This document shows, piece by piece, positions 26,306 through 35,633 of a DNA stretch of 55,400 nt (position 1 is its first letter; each line of letters opens with the position of its first letter). Source of the DNA: an uncultured Lachnospiraceae bacterium (GTDB lineage: Bacteria; Bacillota; Clostridia; Lachnospirales; Lachnospiraceae); NCBI GenBank assembly GCA_945864145.1, contig CAMBAN010000005.1, forward strand, positions 1 to 55,400, in the 5' to 3' direction. The notes beneath the pieces were generated by a model. It worked only from the letters and a program-made list of their open reading frames with translations, searched no databases and was not told the origin of the DNA. The position numbers were made by a program, and so were the translations under genes.

Positions 26306-27544
26306 TTAAATCAATGGATATTTATCTGTCAGCTTCTGAACAATTGCTCTGGTCTCTGCAATTCCAGCTTCCTGATTTTTAATTACAAGTGAAATAGCCT
26401 CTGCGATTTCTTCCATATCATCCTCTTTCATACCTCTGCTTGTAACAGCCGGTGTTCCTAATCTGACACCACTTGTGACAAATGGAGATTTTGGATCATT
26501 AGGAATTGTATTTTTATTACATGTAATATGTGCTTCGTCTAAAAGCTTTTCTACTGCTTTTCCTGTTAAATCAAATGGAGTAAGGTCAACCAGCATCAAA
26601 TGGTTATCTGTACCATCAGAAACAATCTTAATACCTCTGTTTTGTAAGCCCTTGCAAAGTGCCTGTGCATTATTGATAATCTGCTGCTGATAAGCCTTGA
26701 AATCATCAGAAAGTGCTTCTTTAAAGCAAACAGCCTTTCCTGCAATGACATGCATCAAAGGTCCGCCTTGAATACCTGGGAAAATAGCCTTGTTGAAATT
26801 GTACTTTTCTGCTGCTTCTTTATTTGCTAAAATCAGACCGCCTCTTGGTCCTCTTAATGTCTTGTGTGTCGTAGTAGTTACTACATCTGCATATGGAATT
26901 GGGCTTGGATGAAGTCCTGCTGCCACAAGACCTGCAATATGAGCCATATCTACCATTAAAACAGCGCCGACCTTGTCAGCAACCTCTCTAAAGCGTTTGA
27001 AGTCAATTGTTCTTGCATAGGCACTTGCACCTGCGATAATCATCTTAGGCTTACATTCTAATGCAAGTGCTTCCATTTTATCATAATCCAGGAAACCATT
27101 ATCATCTACACCATAAGGAACTACATTGAAGTATTTACCTGACATATTAACTGGTGAGCCATGTGTTAAATGTCCGCCATGGTCAAGGTTCATACCCATA
27201 ATAGTATCTCCAGGCTGTAATACTGCAAACTGTACTGCCATATTTGCCTGTGCACCGGAATGTGGCTGTACATTGGCATAATCGCAGCCAAACAGTTCTT
27301 TTGCTCTTTCAATGGCCAAATTTTCTACTACATCAACGCAATCACAACCGCCATAGTATCTTTTTCCAGGATAGCCTTCTGCATATTTATTCGTAAGTGG
27401 GCTGCCCATTGCTGCCATAACTGCCTTACTTACCCAGTTTTCAGATGCAATCAGCTCAATATGGCTGTTTTGTCTTGCCTGTTCATCAACAATTGCCTGT
27501 GAAATTTCAGGGTCTACCTTAGTTATTTCCTCTAATGAATACAT
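26306..27544 (-). CDS. glyA: Serine hydroxymethyltransferase
   Basis: PLP enzyme that interconverts serine and glycine and supplies one-carbon units. 412 residues, normal length. The PLP lysine is in [16 protein letters not shown]; other signatures are [15 protein letters not shown] near the start, [15 protein letters not shown] and [14 protein letters not shown] near the end. ATG with GGGAGG. It has its own strong promoter. Its downstream neighbour is tRNA-Gly. Confidence 0.97.
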   Translation of the reverse strand: MYSLEEITKVDPEISQAIVDEQARQNSHIELIASENWVSKAVMAAMGSPLTNKYAEGYPGKRYYGGCDCVDVVENLAIERAKELFGCDYANVQPHSGAQANMAVQFAVLQPGDTIMGMNLDHGGHLTHGSPVNMSGKYFNVVPYGVDDNGFLDYDKMEALALECKPKMIIAGASAYARTIDFKRFREVADKVGAVLMVDMAHIAGLVAAGLHPSPIPYADVVTTTTHKTLRGPRGGLILANKEAAEKYNFNKAIFPGIQGGPLMHVIAGKAVCFKEALSDDFKAYQQQIINNAQALCKGLQNRGIKIVSDGTDNHLMLVDLTPFDLTGKAVEKLLDEAHITCNKNTIPNDPKSPFVTSGVRLGTPAVTSRGMKEDDMEEIAEAISLVIKNQEAGIAETRAIVQKLTDKYPLI

Positions 27545-27630
27545 TTTTTTCCTCCCAGTTCTACGCCAAGCGCACTATGTATAAATTTTCAAATATGCAT
27601 CTGTTTATGCATAAAAATCTATTGTTTTCC

Positions 27631-27659
27631 ATTATAGTATCATTCCTGATTTTTTACAA
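27631..27659 (-). promoter_or_regulatory. glyA promoter
   Basis: TTGTAA (27654-27659), 17 bases, TATAAT (27631-27636) on the minus strand. The ~80-base leader holds a small palindrome (TTTATGCATAAA at 27604-27615) but no riboswitch that I can recognise. Confidence 0.8.
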
Positions 27660-27662
27660 GGA

Positions 27663-28688
27663 CTAATTGAAATGGAATATTTTCTGGCAAATTTTATACC
27701 CATCTATGGAAATCTTTCTGCCGCATCTGCCAGGTAAATTCATTGCATTTCCCAATAGTCCATAACGCAGTCGAAACCATAGTCTGCCGTCTTTATTTTT
27801 TATATAGGTCCAAAGCTCTTTTTTCTTCTCCAGATTTTCTGCAATACCGGAACGAATTAACAGTACAGAAGAAACAGTCGTAATAATATCCAGATAATTT
27901 TGCATATAGCGTTTTACTTTTCCATTGGTATGAATTCTTTCGATTTCATCTACATAGTAGTCTACCATAATTTTATTGACCTTAATCTGCTGGTCAATTC
28001 TTCCAATCATAACCTGCTCATTGACAGACTGGTCTGCTCTTCCGATATAGTAACGATAAAAGTTCACATCTAAGTAATACATCGTCTTTACATAAGGTAG
28101 CGGATGAAAAACAAATATGTTATCCACATAAAAGGTATGTTCCGGCAGCCTCATTCCACATTCTCTCAAAAGATTGGTACGATAAATCACGGAATGCATT
28201 AAAATATACTGCCCTACTCTGAAATGCTTTACGTCCTTCCAGGTAAATACCTGCTCTTGTGGCAAGGCATGATGATAGCTCATGACTCTCTTTTTCTTTT
28301 CGCCTTCCTTTTCGTAGACGAAATTACTAATCATCATATCTATGGATTTTCCATCCTTTAATAATCCTTTTAAGGTGTCCAGTATTTTTAAATATGCTTC
28401 CTGATTTACCCAGTCATCGCTGTCTACTACTTTGTAGTACAAGCCTGTAGCATGTTCAATTCCACTGTTAACTGCGGAACCATGTCCGCCATTTTCCTTA
28501 TTTACCACCTTCACAATACCCGGAAAGCGTTCCTTGTATTCTGCCGCAATTTCCGGTGTTTCATCCTTGGAACCATCGTTTACAATAATAATTTCTACAT
28601 CCTCACCACCCGGTAGCAGCGAATCAATACACTTTCTCATGTATGCTGCTGAGTTATAGCAAGGAATTGCTATAGACAATAATTTCAT
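27663..28688 (-). CDS. Family 2 glycosyltransferase
   Basis: GT-A fold transferase of 341 residues. The N-terminal MKLLSIAIPCYNSAAYMRKC is typical of family 2. The nucleotide and metal site is seen in IIIVNDGSKDET and KVVDSDDWVN (the DxD-like motif). No membrane segments, so it is a cytoplasmic enzyme that extends a polysaccharide or glycolipid. The substrate is unknown. I start at the internal ATG (28688) after GAAAGG rather than at a TTG three codons earlier. It lies 8 bases after mutY in the same direction. Confidence 0.9.
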   Translation of the reverse strand: MKLLSIAIPCYNSAAYMRKCIDSLLPGGEDVEIIIVNDGSKDETPEIAAEYKERFPGIVKVVNKENGGHGSAVNSGIEHATGLYYKVVDSDDWVNQEAYLKILDTLKGLLKDGKSIDMMISNFVYEKEGEKKKRVMSYHHALPQEQVFTWKDVKHFRVGQYILMHSVIYRTNLLRECGMRLPEHTFYVDNIFVFHPLPYVKTMYYLDVNFYRYYIGRADQSVNEQVMIGRIDQQIKVNKIMVDYYVDEIERIHTNGKVKRYMQNYLDIITTVSSVLLIRSGIAENLEKKKELWTYIKNKDGRLWFRLRYGLLGNAMNLPGRCGRKISIDGYKICQKIFHFN

Positions 28689-28705
28689 TTTTTTCAATAC
28701 CTTTC

Positions 28706-29797
28706 TTATTCTTTATATTTTTCATTTCCCAGTCTGATTTTCAAATATGCTGCGTAGGCAGCATAGGCAGCCGGAATCGGGTATTTCTCCTGTACGGTTT
28801 CTCTGTCCGCAAACAAAAATGACATTTCTGTCATGTCCGGTTTTTCCAATTCATCCACACGAACTGCATAGCCTGTCATATGCCATTCCTTATGAGTAAA
28901 TATATGCTTTGTTTCCTCAAGCTTTTGTATATGAAGAGGTTGAAAGCCCTTGGCTTTTACAAAGTCCAGCACCTCCTCTGTCGTTTTGATGCCTTCCATC
29001 CATGGGAATTCATACATGCCTGCAAGTAATCCTTTGGGTGGTCGTTTCTGCAGTGCCACCTTCTGCTCATCCTGTAATACAATAATTGTCTTTTGGACAA
29101 CTGTTCTCTTTTTCTTTGCTGCTTTTTTGGGATATTCTGTCATACAGCCGGCAAGATGTGCCTCACAAAAATGCTGCCATGGACATTCCGTGCATTTTGG
29201 CTCACCATTTGGAATACATACCATGGCTCCCAGCTCCATCAATGCCTGATTAAAATCTCCCGGCTTATCCTTTGGCATTATTTCCTGCAAGTCCCTTTCC
29301 ACACTCTTTTTTACCGCAGCACTTAAAATATCTCTGTCATCCATGCGCACACGTGAAAGAACACGGAGCACATTACCGTCTACCGCCGGCTCTGCCTTTC
29401 CATAAGCAATCGAAGAAACTGCTCCTGCTGTATAGCTTCCAATTCCTGAAAGCCTGCAAAGTTCCTCATAAGTATCAGGAATCACGCCCCCATACTGTTC
29501 CATGACCTGTTTTGCAGCCTTATTCAAATTCCTGACACGATTATAGTAGCCCAGTCCTTCCCAAAGCTTTAACAAAGTCTCTTCGTCCGCTTCTGCCAGG
29601 CTCTTTACATCAGGAAGTGCTTGCATAAACCGTTCATAATAAGGTTTTACAGCCTCTACTCTTGTCTGCTGCAGCATAATCTCTGATACCCAGACATGAT
29701 AGGCTGTTGGTTCCTCTCTCCATGGTAAAATCCTGGCATGGGAATAGAACCATGCTAATAGCGGCTCACAAATCTGTTCTAATGCAAATTCCTTCAT
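28706..29797 (-). CDS. mutY: A/G-specific adenine DNA glycosylase
   Basis: Removes adenine paired with 8-oxoguanine. 363 residues. Signatures: MLQQTRVEAVKPYY (lesion recognition), the helix-hairpin-helix LSGIGSYTAGAVSS, catalytic Asp in PAVDGNVLRVLSR, and the [4Fe-4S] cluster cysteines in CIPNGEPKCTECPWQHFC (spacing 6-2-5). The C-terminal NUDIX-like domain includes LQKRPPKGLLAGMYEFPW. Its ATG overlaps the stop of the DUF1653 gene by one base, so the two are translationally coupled. Confidence 0.96.
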   Translation of the reverse strand: MKEFALEQICEPLLAWFYSHARILPWREEPTAYHVWVSEIMLQQTRVEAVKPYYERFMQALPDVKSLAEADEETLLKLWEGLGYYNRVRNLNKAAKQVMEQYGGVIPDTYEELCRLSGIGSYTAGAVSSIAYGKAEPAVDGNVLRVLSRVRMDDRDILSAAVKKSVERDLQEIMPKDKPGDFNQALMELGAMVCIPNGEPKCTECPWQHFCEAHLAGCMTEYPKKAAKKKRTVVQKTIIVLQDEQKVALQKRPPKGLLAGMYEFPWMEGIKTTEEVLDFVKAKGFQPLHIQKLEETKHIFTHKEWHMTGYAVRVDELEKPDMTEMSFLFADRETVQEKYPIPAAYAAYAAYLKIRLGNEKYKE

Positions 29798-30366
29798 TAT
29801 CGTAACCTATTACATTCAAAATGTTCCAATTTCAGTAAACAGCTCATCAGTTCACTATATCTTTGCTCTATATCGCCGTCCTTTACTTCTACGTCAAGAC
29901 TCACTGCCATGGTATCAATCATGGAATTCGTGATACGGCTGTGCATATTGTTTAAAATCTCCAGCTTCTCCTCATAGCTGTCTGCCTCCAAAAATGCCAA
30001 AAGTCCCTCATCCAAAGCAGGTGCCTGCGCCTCTGTCACAGCTTCCTTTACGGGCTCTGCAGATTTAGAAACAGGCATCTTATTTCCTTCCACTTTGGAC
30101 TCTTTTTCCACCTCTTGTGGTTCTAACCAGAATGACTCCTGAATCTTTTCAAAACGGTAGACCTGCGTTACCTCCGGATATTTTACCCTGTCCACTTCAC
30201 TCATGAACATATCAAGAGGTCTTACGTACACTGCATAAGGTGCATATAGCTGCTGATAGACTACCATTTTTTCATTTGTTTCCGAATGAATGGCAACAGA
30301 CAGTATCTGATAGCATTTTCCCTTAAAGTGACGATATATCTCATTTGGTCTTGGTTGTTGTCTCAT
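29797..30366 (-). CDS. DUF1653-domain protein
   Basis: 189 residues. The N-terminal ~70 residues (RPNEIYRHFKGKCYQILSVA, then MVVYQQLYAPYAVYVRPLDMF) are the DUF1653 fold, a small beta domain of unknown function. A variable charged linker follows (about 95-125), then a helical C-terminal region. ATG with GGAGG 6 bases upstream. It forms an operon with mutY. The role is unknown; link to nucleotide or DNA quality control is only suggested by position. Confidence 0.85.
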   Translation of the reverse strand: MRQQPRPNEIYRHFKGKCYQILSVAIHSETNEKMVVYQQLYAPYAVYVRPLDMFMSEVDRVKYPEVTQVYRFEKIQESFWLEPQEVEKESKVEGNKMPVSKSAEPVKEAVTEAQAPALDEGLLAFLEADSYEEKLEILNNMHSRITNSMIDTMAVSLDVEVKDGDIEQRYSELMSCLLKLEHFECNRLR

Positions 30367-30507
30367 AGATATCCTCCCACTTCATTCCTTTTCAAACTGT
30401 TTCAATTATATCCCATTTATCCTCGTTTGTCATTTGCGAAATTGTGACATCTATATTATGATAGAAGAGTGAAAAACTATGACTACCAACTAAGAAAGGT
30501 AAAAACT

Positions 30508-31980
30508 ATGCATACTTTGATAGAACGTTTATATAAAGAAGACAACAAGCGCTCCCTGTTAAGCGAGCTCAGACAGGGCATTAAAGAAAAAGACGGCTTT
30601 GGCATCGTCTTTGACAGGGTCTGTGAGGATACCGATTTCTTTTTATCCCTGCTTTCCCATGAAGACCCTAAAACAAGGAAAAATGTCGCTCTCCTTCTTG
30701 GTGAGCTTGGCATAGAAGAAGCCTTAACTGCTCTTTGGGAGGCTTATGAGGCTGAAACACAGCTTTTTGTAAAAAGCTCTTATTTGACAGCATTGTCTCA
30801 TTTAGATTATGACAATCTGTTACCCAGTCTCCATGAAAGGTATACCTTTCTTTCTTCAGCAGAGCTTACCGAAGAAAACAGAAAGCATTTCGAGGAAGAG
30901 CTTCGCGTATTGAATGATATGTTAGTTGCAAAGGAAGGAATTAATACCCATATTTTTAAAGGATATTTGAATGAGCATGACTGTATTTTGTTAACGAACC
31001 GAAATTACAAAGAAATCACGGCAAATCAATTAACAGAGGAACAGATTCTGCCTTTTGCTTCCGGTGTGCGTGTAAAAACAACCAATTTGAAAAAGGTCTT
31101 GGAAATCCGCACTTATTCCGAGCTTTTGTTTGTTATTCCCGGTATGGAGGTATGTCCAGGCGCTCCGGACGCTGCTGCAAAAAAAATTGCCGCTTCCGCA
31201 CTGGTTGAAATGCTAAAGAAAGACCATAAGGGATTTTTACCCTTCTATTTCCGTCTGGAAATCAAGAGTAAGCAGCCATTAGACAAAAAAGCACTTTTTG
31301 CCAAACGTCTTTCTGCTGCCATTGAACAGGCAACAAACCGTACTTTGATAAATTCTCCTCATGATTATGAGTTTGAAATTCGTATGATTGAGGATAAAAA
31401 CGGGAATTTCCATGCATTGGTAAAATATATGACCATCCCTGAGGTCAGATTTGATTACAGACAGGAGCACGTAGCAGCAAGTATCAAGCCTTCTACTGCC
31501 GCACTCCTTGTAGAACTTGCAAAGGAGTATATGGTAAAGGATGCACAGGTATTAGACCCCTTCTGTGGTGTGGCTACCATGTTAATTGAACGTCAAATGG
31601 TCGTAAAGGCCAATACCTCCTATGGCATAGATACCTCTGTGGAAGCTATTGAAAAAGCAAAGCAAAATACCCTGAATGCCGGTCAGATTATCCATTTTGT
31701 GAACAGGAACTTTTTTACTTTTTCCCATGAATACCTTTTTGATGAAATCTTTACCAACATGCCTTGGGCTATGGGTAAGATATCCAAAAATGATATTTAT
31801 GACCTTTACAACAGGTTTTTCAAGCAGGCAAAAACGGTTATGAAGCCTCAGGGTACTATTATTCTCTACACACATGATGCTGACCTTGCCAGACATTTCG
31901 GATTGCAAAGCGGCTATACCATAAAAAAGAGCTATCCCATCTCCGAAAAAGAGGGAACAGCTCTCATGATTTTTCAATAA
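30508..31980 (+). CDS. HEAT-THUMP-like RNA methyltransferase
   Basis: Three regions in 490 residues. Residues ~1-135 are helical repeats of HEAT type (DPKTRKNVALLLGELGIEEAL). The middle has a THUMP-like pattern (NSPHDYEFEIRMIEDKNG). The C-terminal domain is an S-adenosylmethionine methyltransferase: VLDPFCGVATMLIE for cofactor binding and FTNMPWAMGK at the motif IV position, where many RNA enzymes have N-P-P-Y. This is close to the TRM11/TRM14 group that makes N2-methylguanosine in tRNA; substrate inferred. The start is the ATG at 30508 after AAAGG; a GTG at 30469 lacks a good site. The convergent neighbour begins 2 bases past its stop. Confidence 0.8.
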   Translation: MHTLIERLYKEDNKRSLLSELRQGIKEKDGFGIVFDRVCEDTDFFLSLLSHEDPKTRKNVALLLGELGIEEALTALWEAYEAETQLFVKSSYLTALSHLDYDNLLPSLHERYTFLSSAELTEENRKHFEEELRVLNDMLVAKEGINTHIFKGYLNEHDCILLTNRNYKEITANQLTEEQILPFASGVRVKTTNLKKVLEIRTYSELLFVIPGMEVCPGAPDAAAKKIAASALVEMLKKDHKGFLPFYFRLEIKSKQPLDKKALFAKRLSAAIEQATNRTLINSPHDYEFEIRMIEDKNGNFHALVKYMTIPEVRFDYRQEHVAASIKPSTAALLVELAKEYMVKDAQVLDPFCGVATMLIERQMVVKANTSYGIDTSVEAIEKAKQNTLNAGQIIHFVNRNFFTFSHEYLFDEIFTNMPWAMGKISKNDIYDLYNRFFKQAKTVMKPQGTIILYTHDADLARHFGLQSGYTIKKSYPISEKEGTALMIFQ

Positions 31981-31982
31981 TT

Positions 31983-33164
31983 CTATTGTACAGCTGCCTG
32001 GATATCGGCAATCTTCCATGTAGGATTGTCGATACCATCATCTGTTTCATCTATTCTTACAAAGTAGAAATAACTGTCCGTTTCATCCAACTGTTCTTTT
32101 CCGGTTTTCGTCAGCCACATATGTTTCATAAAATGTACACGGCAGGAAAAGCTGTCCTCACCATAGCTTTGATACTCCGTCAGACTTTTCTCATCAATTA
32201 CATTTCTGCTGGTCAGATGGTCACTGATTAAAGTGATGTCAATTCCATGTGCATACTCACCAAGCTTATTCCAGAGATAAGAATCCTTGATAAAATACTG
32301 TCTGACAGTATTCAGACCATTTGTCGGTCCGGTCAAGTCTCTCGTTGTAAAGAGACTCCAGGTAAGTGCAGCCTGCATGACATCAATTTCATCCAGTATT
32401 TCCTGCGGCACTGTGTCTAATGTTTCTACACATTCTGTCGCCGTTATCTGATTGCCATTTTCTTCATACGCCATTTCTGCTCCGTTTTGGTCAACAATAC
32501 GGATATGCGGTTTTTCATAGAGTTGATTTACTGTATACGTCACAAGGTAAGGAAATTCCTGATATTCATACAAATACCGGAACTGGTCTACTTCACCTTT
32601 TTCTCCTGTCTGGTAGTCAGGCGTGACTTCTACATCATTGATATAAAGTGTCTGGTTTGAGTACATCTGTATATCATAGCTCCAGGTCGCAATGTCCAGT
32701 ACAGGCTCAAGTCTTACTGCTTCCATCTTATTTATCTGTAAAAATCCCAGCCTTTTTTCTGTCGATACTGACGCAAGTGTCAATTTCCCGATTCTTTCAT
32801 CCGCAGCATACAGATAGTATTCCTTTTCTCCTGTTGTAAAATCCTCTTTTGCAAAGTGATACGTTAAAGGTGCTGTTTTCAGAGTATCCTCATATTGTTC
32901 TTTGATAATACTTTCATCTGAAAAAGGAGATTTGGGTATTTCAGGATAAGTAATCAGCTCCATTGCTTTTCCATTGCTCAAGGCTGATAAAGTATTCTCT
33001 ACGACATACTCCGGGTTTGCCTGTTCATACAACGCAATAGTTTTCCATACATATAATAGAAAGGCAATGGTCACGCCACATAAAATACAACAAAACAGCA
33101 CATAAGCCGGCCAAAAAATGGATGGTTTCTTTTTTACTTTCATTTGTTCCAGAGTAATATCCAT
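31983..33164 (-). CDS. Membrane-anchored protein of unknown function
   Basis: 393 residues: a short cytoplasmic N-terminus, one membrane helix (about 18-42), then a ~350-residue extracellular domain with no motif I recognise. It has no Cys-rich region or enzyme signature; it is rich in Tyr, Asp and Glu. The C-terminal part (DSYFYFVRIDETDDGIDNPTWK) could be an NTF2-like fold, a guess. Third gene of an operon with the pilT-like and NAGPA genes (gaps of 12 bases), so probably part of the same envelope function. Confidence 0.7.
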   Translation of the reverse strand: MDITLEQMKVKKKPSIFWPAYVLFCCILCGVTIAFLLYVWKTIALYEQANPEYVVENTLSALSNGKAMELITYPEIPKSPFSDESIIKEQYEDTLKTAPLTYHFAKEDFTTGEKEYYLYAADERIGKLTLASVSTEKRLGFLQINKMEAVRLEPVLDIATWSYDIQMYSNQTLYINDVEVTPDYQTGEKGEVDQFRYLYEYQEFPYLVTYTVNQLYEKPHIRIVDQNGAEMAYEENGNQITATECVETLDTVPQEILDEIDVMQAALTWSLFTTRDLTGPTNGLNTVRQYFIKDSYLWNKLGEYAHGIDITLISDHLTSRNVIDEKSLTEYQSYGEDSFSCRVHFMKHMWLTKTGKEQLDETDSYFYFVRIDETDDGIDNPTWKIADIQAAVQ

Positions 33165-33176
33165 GTTCTTTTCCTC

Positions 33177-34250
33177 CTACTCTTTGACTACAAACGTTGT
33201 TGGCAGCTTCCAGGACGAGTTGGAAAAATAGAAGGTCACACTCGTCATTTCATAATTGCCATTATAGTACATGGAGGACGAACTTCCCCCGTCAATATTA
33301 GCTGCATTCACAGCTCCATACTCCTGCATAATCTGAATCAAATCTGATGCTGTTGCTCCCAAATGTCCTGATACACCTCGTCCGTCTGTCACCAGCAAAA
33401 GTACTGTTCCATCTGCCTTTTGTCCGATGGCTGTTCTGGGATTTGCGCCACTTCCCATACCATCTACCTGCCTTGCTTCTCCGTTAATCAACAGTGGCAC
33501 AAAATGGTTATTGGCGTCACTGCTTTCTTCCTGAAAAACAACTGCATCTCTGACTCTCTCCTGCTTTACAAGTGTCTCTACCTCAGCATTACTCATACCA
33601 CCTATATTTTTAATCAGTAAAATATCATCCTCATTAAAGCCGACCAGATACAGTCCTGTTACTCCACTACAAGAATTGTACTGGATTTCTCCATTACTTA
33701 CTACAATTCCCATAGGCAGTCCACCGGTATTTCCTGCTGACTGATACAAGCCTCCATTGACACCGGCAATAGCCCCCTGTTCTTCTACAATAGTTCCCAG
33801 CTCTCTGCCATATGCACCCCAGGGATAAGTAGTTCCCACGCTGACCTTTGACGGGTCCTGCACAATCATCATTTTGGCAAAAAAAGTACGACCGGATATT
33901 TCTTCAATGGTAATTGGCGCTGTAGTCGTTTCTGCCATTTGTGTCACATCCGAGTTTACCTGTGTAATTTGTATCATATCTGTATTCATTTCTTCATTCA
34001 TTGCCTCCATGGAATTTTCCGCTACTGCTTCCATGATTTCCTCTTGAGAAAGGAAAATAGACGCAACAAATTTGAGCTGTCCTGTTTCCAACATGGTTGT
34101 TGTAAATAAGTCTCTGGCCGATTTTGATGGTCCCTTACAAAACATATAAACCATGGCAAGTAAATTAACCAAAATGGCAAGTACCAATGTGAAAAAGACT
34201 AAAAAAAATCTTCCCACATAGGTTCCTACTACTGCTCTGCTACTTTTCAT
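33177..34250 (-). CDS. Phosphodiester glycosidase (NAGPA) family protein
   Basis: 357 residues, with one N-terminal membrane helix (about 13-35). The domain shows the NAGPA/DUF2233 pattern: IAGVNGGLYQ, NPRTAIGQKADGTVLLLVTDG, and the terminal VNAANIDGGSSSSMYYNG. In the family these residues bind a metal or sugar phosphate; bacterial members are secreted and hydrolyse glycan phosphodiesters or act on exopolysaccharide. It is anchored outside the membrane. Middle gene of an operon, 12 bases after the PilT-like gene. Confidence 0.87.
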   Translation of the reverse strand: MKSSRAVVGTYVGRFFLVFFTLVLAILVNLLAMVYMFCKGPSKSARDLFTTTMLETGQLKFVASIFLSQEEIMEAVAENSMEAMNEEMNTDMIQITQVNSDVTQMAETTTAPITIEEISGRTFFAKMMIVQDPSKVSVGTTYPWGAYGRELGTIVEEQGAIAGVNGGLYQSAGNTGGLPMGIVVSNGEIQYNSCSGVTGLYLVGFNEDDILLIKNIGGMSNAEVETLVKQERVRDAVVFQEESSDANNHFVPLLINGEARQVDGMGSGANPRTAIGQKADGTVLLLVTDGRGVSGHLGATASDLIQIMQEYGAVNAANIDGGSSSSMYYNGNYEMTSVTFYFSNSSWKLPTTFVVKE

Positions 34251-34262
34251 ACATACACTCCT

Positions 34263-35327
34263 CTACACAAATGCTACTTTATTTTTTACAGCCTCCTGGT
34301 CCAAAGCAAACTGATAGACCATGTCCTCACTGATTTTATGATTTTTGTACAATGTCAAAAGACTGTCGTCCATTGTCATCATTCCCAGCCTGGCACTGGT
34401 TTGCATAACTGTCGCAAGCTGATGTGTCTTTCCCTCTCTAATCAGATTTCTTACTGCAGGTGTTGCATGCAATACTTCAAAAGCAGCTACTCGCCCCGTA
34501 TGGTCAGCAGTTGGAATAAGCTGTTGGGAAATCACCGCTTCAAGTACATTAGCAAATTGGATTCTTATCTGTTGCTGTTGATGAGATGGGAAAACATCAA
34601 TGATACGGTCTACTGTATTGGCTGCCCCAAGCGTATGTAAGGTTGAGAGAACCAAATGTCCTGTTTCTGCTGCTGTTACAGCTACGCTAATAGTTTCATA
34701 GTCTCTCATCTCTCCTACCAAAATGACGTCAGGGTCCTCACGTAGCGCAGCTTTAAGAGCATTGGCATAATTAATGGAATCCAGTCCGATTTCTCTTTGA
34801 TTCACAATGGATTTCTTATGTTTATGCAAATATTCGATAGGGTCCTCCAGTGTGATGACATGTGCTTCTCTATTATTATTAATAATGTCAATAAAAGATG
34901 CCAAAGTTGTAGATTTACCACTTCCTGTTGGACCTGTTACCAAAATCAGTCCCCTTTGCTTTTGATAGAGTTCAATGACTGATTGTGGGAGCCCAAGTGC
35001 CTGTGGGGTAGGTACCTCTGTATCTACCAGACGAATTGCCATAGCAACAGAACCTCTTTGCTTAAACAGGTTCACACGAAAACGCCCTTCCCCCGCAATG
35101 GCATAAGACATATCACACTCTCCGAATTCCTCAAAGTGCGCTCTTTGTCTTTCATTCATAATATGAGAAGCAATATCCAAAGTGTCCTGCGGCAGTAGTT
35201 TTTCTCCCGGTGCTGTGACCAGATTTCCATTCACACGCATTTTAGGTGGAAGTCCTACTGTCAAATGAACATCTGATGCTCCCATTTCCTTTCCAAGACG
35301 AAGGATTTCTTCTATATTTAATGCCAT
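34263..35327 (-). CDS. pilT: PilT-like type IV pilus retraction ATPase
   Basis: 355 residues. N-terminal PAS-like domain, then a RecA-like ATPase: Walker A TGPTGSGKST (about 131-140), Asp box ITLEDPIEYLH, Walker B DVILVGEMRD, His box TAAETGHLVLSTLHT. The frame is open to 35357, but the ATG at 35327 (MALNIEE) is eight bases after GGAG, so I use it. PilT drives pilus retraction. No pilin, PilB or PilC gene is next to it; instead it leads an operon with a NAGPA protein and an unknown membrane protein. Confidence 0.93.
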   Translation of the reverse strand: MALNIEEILRLGKEMGASDVHLTVGLPPKMRVNGNLVTAPGEKLLPQDTLDIASHIMNERQRAHFEEFGECDMSYAIAGEGRFRVNLFKQRGSVAMAIRLVDTEVPTPQALGLPQSVIELYQKQRGLILVTGPTGSGKSTTLASFIDIINNNREAHVITLEDPIEYLHKHKKSIVNQREIGLDSINYANALKAALREDPDVILVGEMRDYETISVAVTAAETGHLVLSTLHTLGAANTVDRIIDVFPSHQQQQIRIQFANVLEAVISQQLIPTADHTGRVAAFEVLHATPAVRNLIREGKTHQLATVMQTSARLGMMTMDDSLLTLYKNHKISEDMVYQFALDQEAVKNKVAFV

Positions 35328-35397
35328 AATCATAACTCCTTCTACAGTTTTTAGCACGCAATTTTACTTGTTTTCTGTTTATTTCGTTATATTCAAT

Positions 35398-35426
35398 ATT
35401 TTATCACTCATTTTACAGAATAGCAA
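35398..35426 (-). promoter_or_regulatory. Probable promoter of the pilT operon
   Basis: TTGCTA (35421-35426), 17 bases, TAAAAT (35398-35403) on the minus strand. The span 35328-35633 has no gene; it holds this promoter, the plus-strand promoter and its leader. Confidence 0.5.
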
Positions 35427-35502
35427 TGAGGTATAAATATTTAAATTATTTTTACATTCTATACAATTTTGTGTTGCAGTTCTTTTTCCCACCTTTTTCT
35501 AC

Positions 35503-35531
35503 TTGTCAAACGACCGTCCGTATACTATTAT
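35503..35531 (+). promoter_or_regulatory. Promoter of the 35634 gene
   Basis: TTGTCA (35503-35508), 17 bases, TATTAT (35526-35531). The leader is about 95 bases. Confidence 0.75.
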
Positions 35532-35534
35532 TTA

Positions 35535-35609
35535 CCTAAGTTGTTATGAATTTATTACAGAACAATTTCGCATTTTTATACACACTTTCTGTATAAAAAA
35601 ACAACTAGG
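35535..35609 (+). promoter_or_regulatory. Folded leader of the 35634 gene
   Basis: CCTAAGTTGTT (35535-35545) pairs, with one bulge, to AACAACTAGG (35600-35609), and it encloses an inner stem TTTTTATACA (35573-35582) with TGTATAAAAA (35590-35599). The outer stem ends about 12 bases ahead of the ribosome binding site. Confidence 0.35.
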
Positions 35610-35633
35610 GAATGAAAAAGAGGAGAGTTACAT

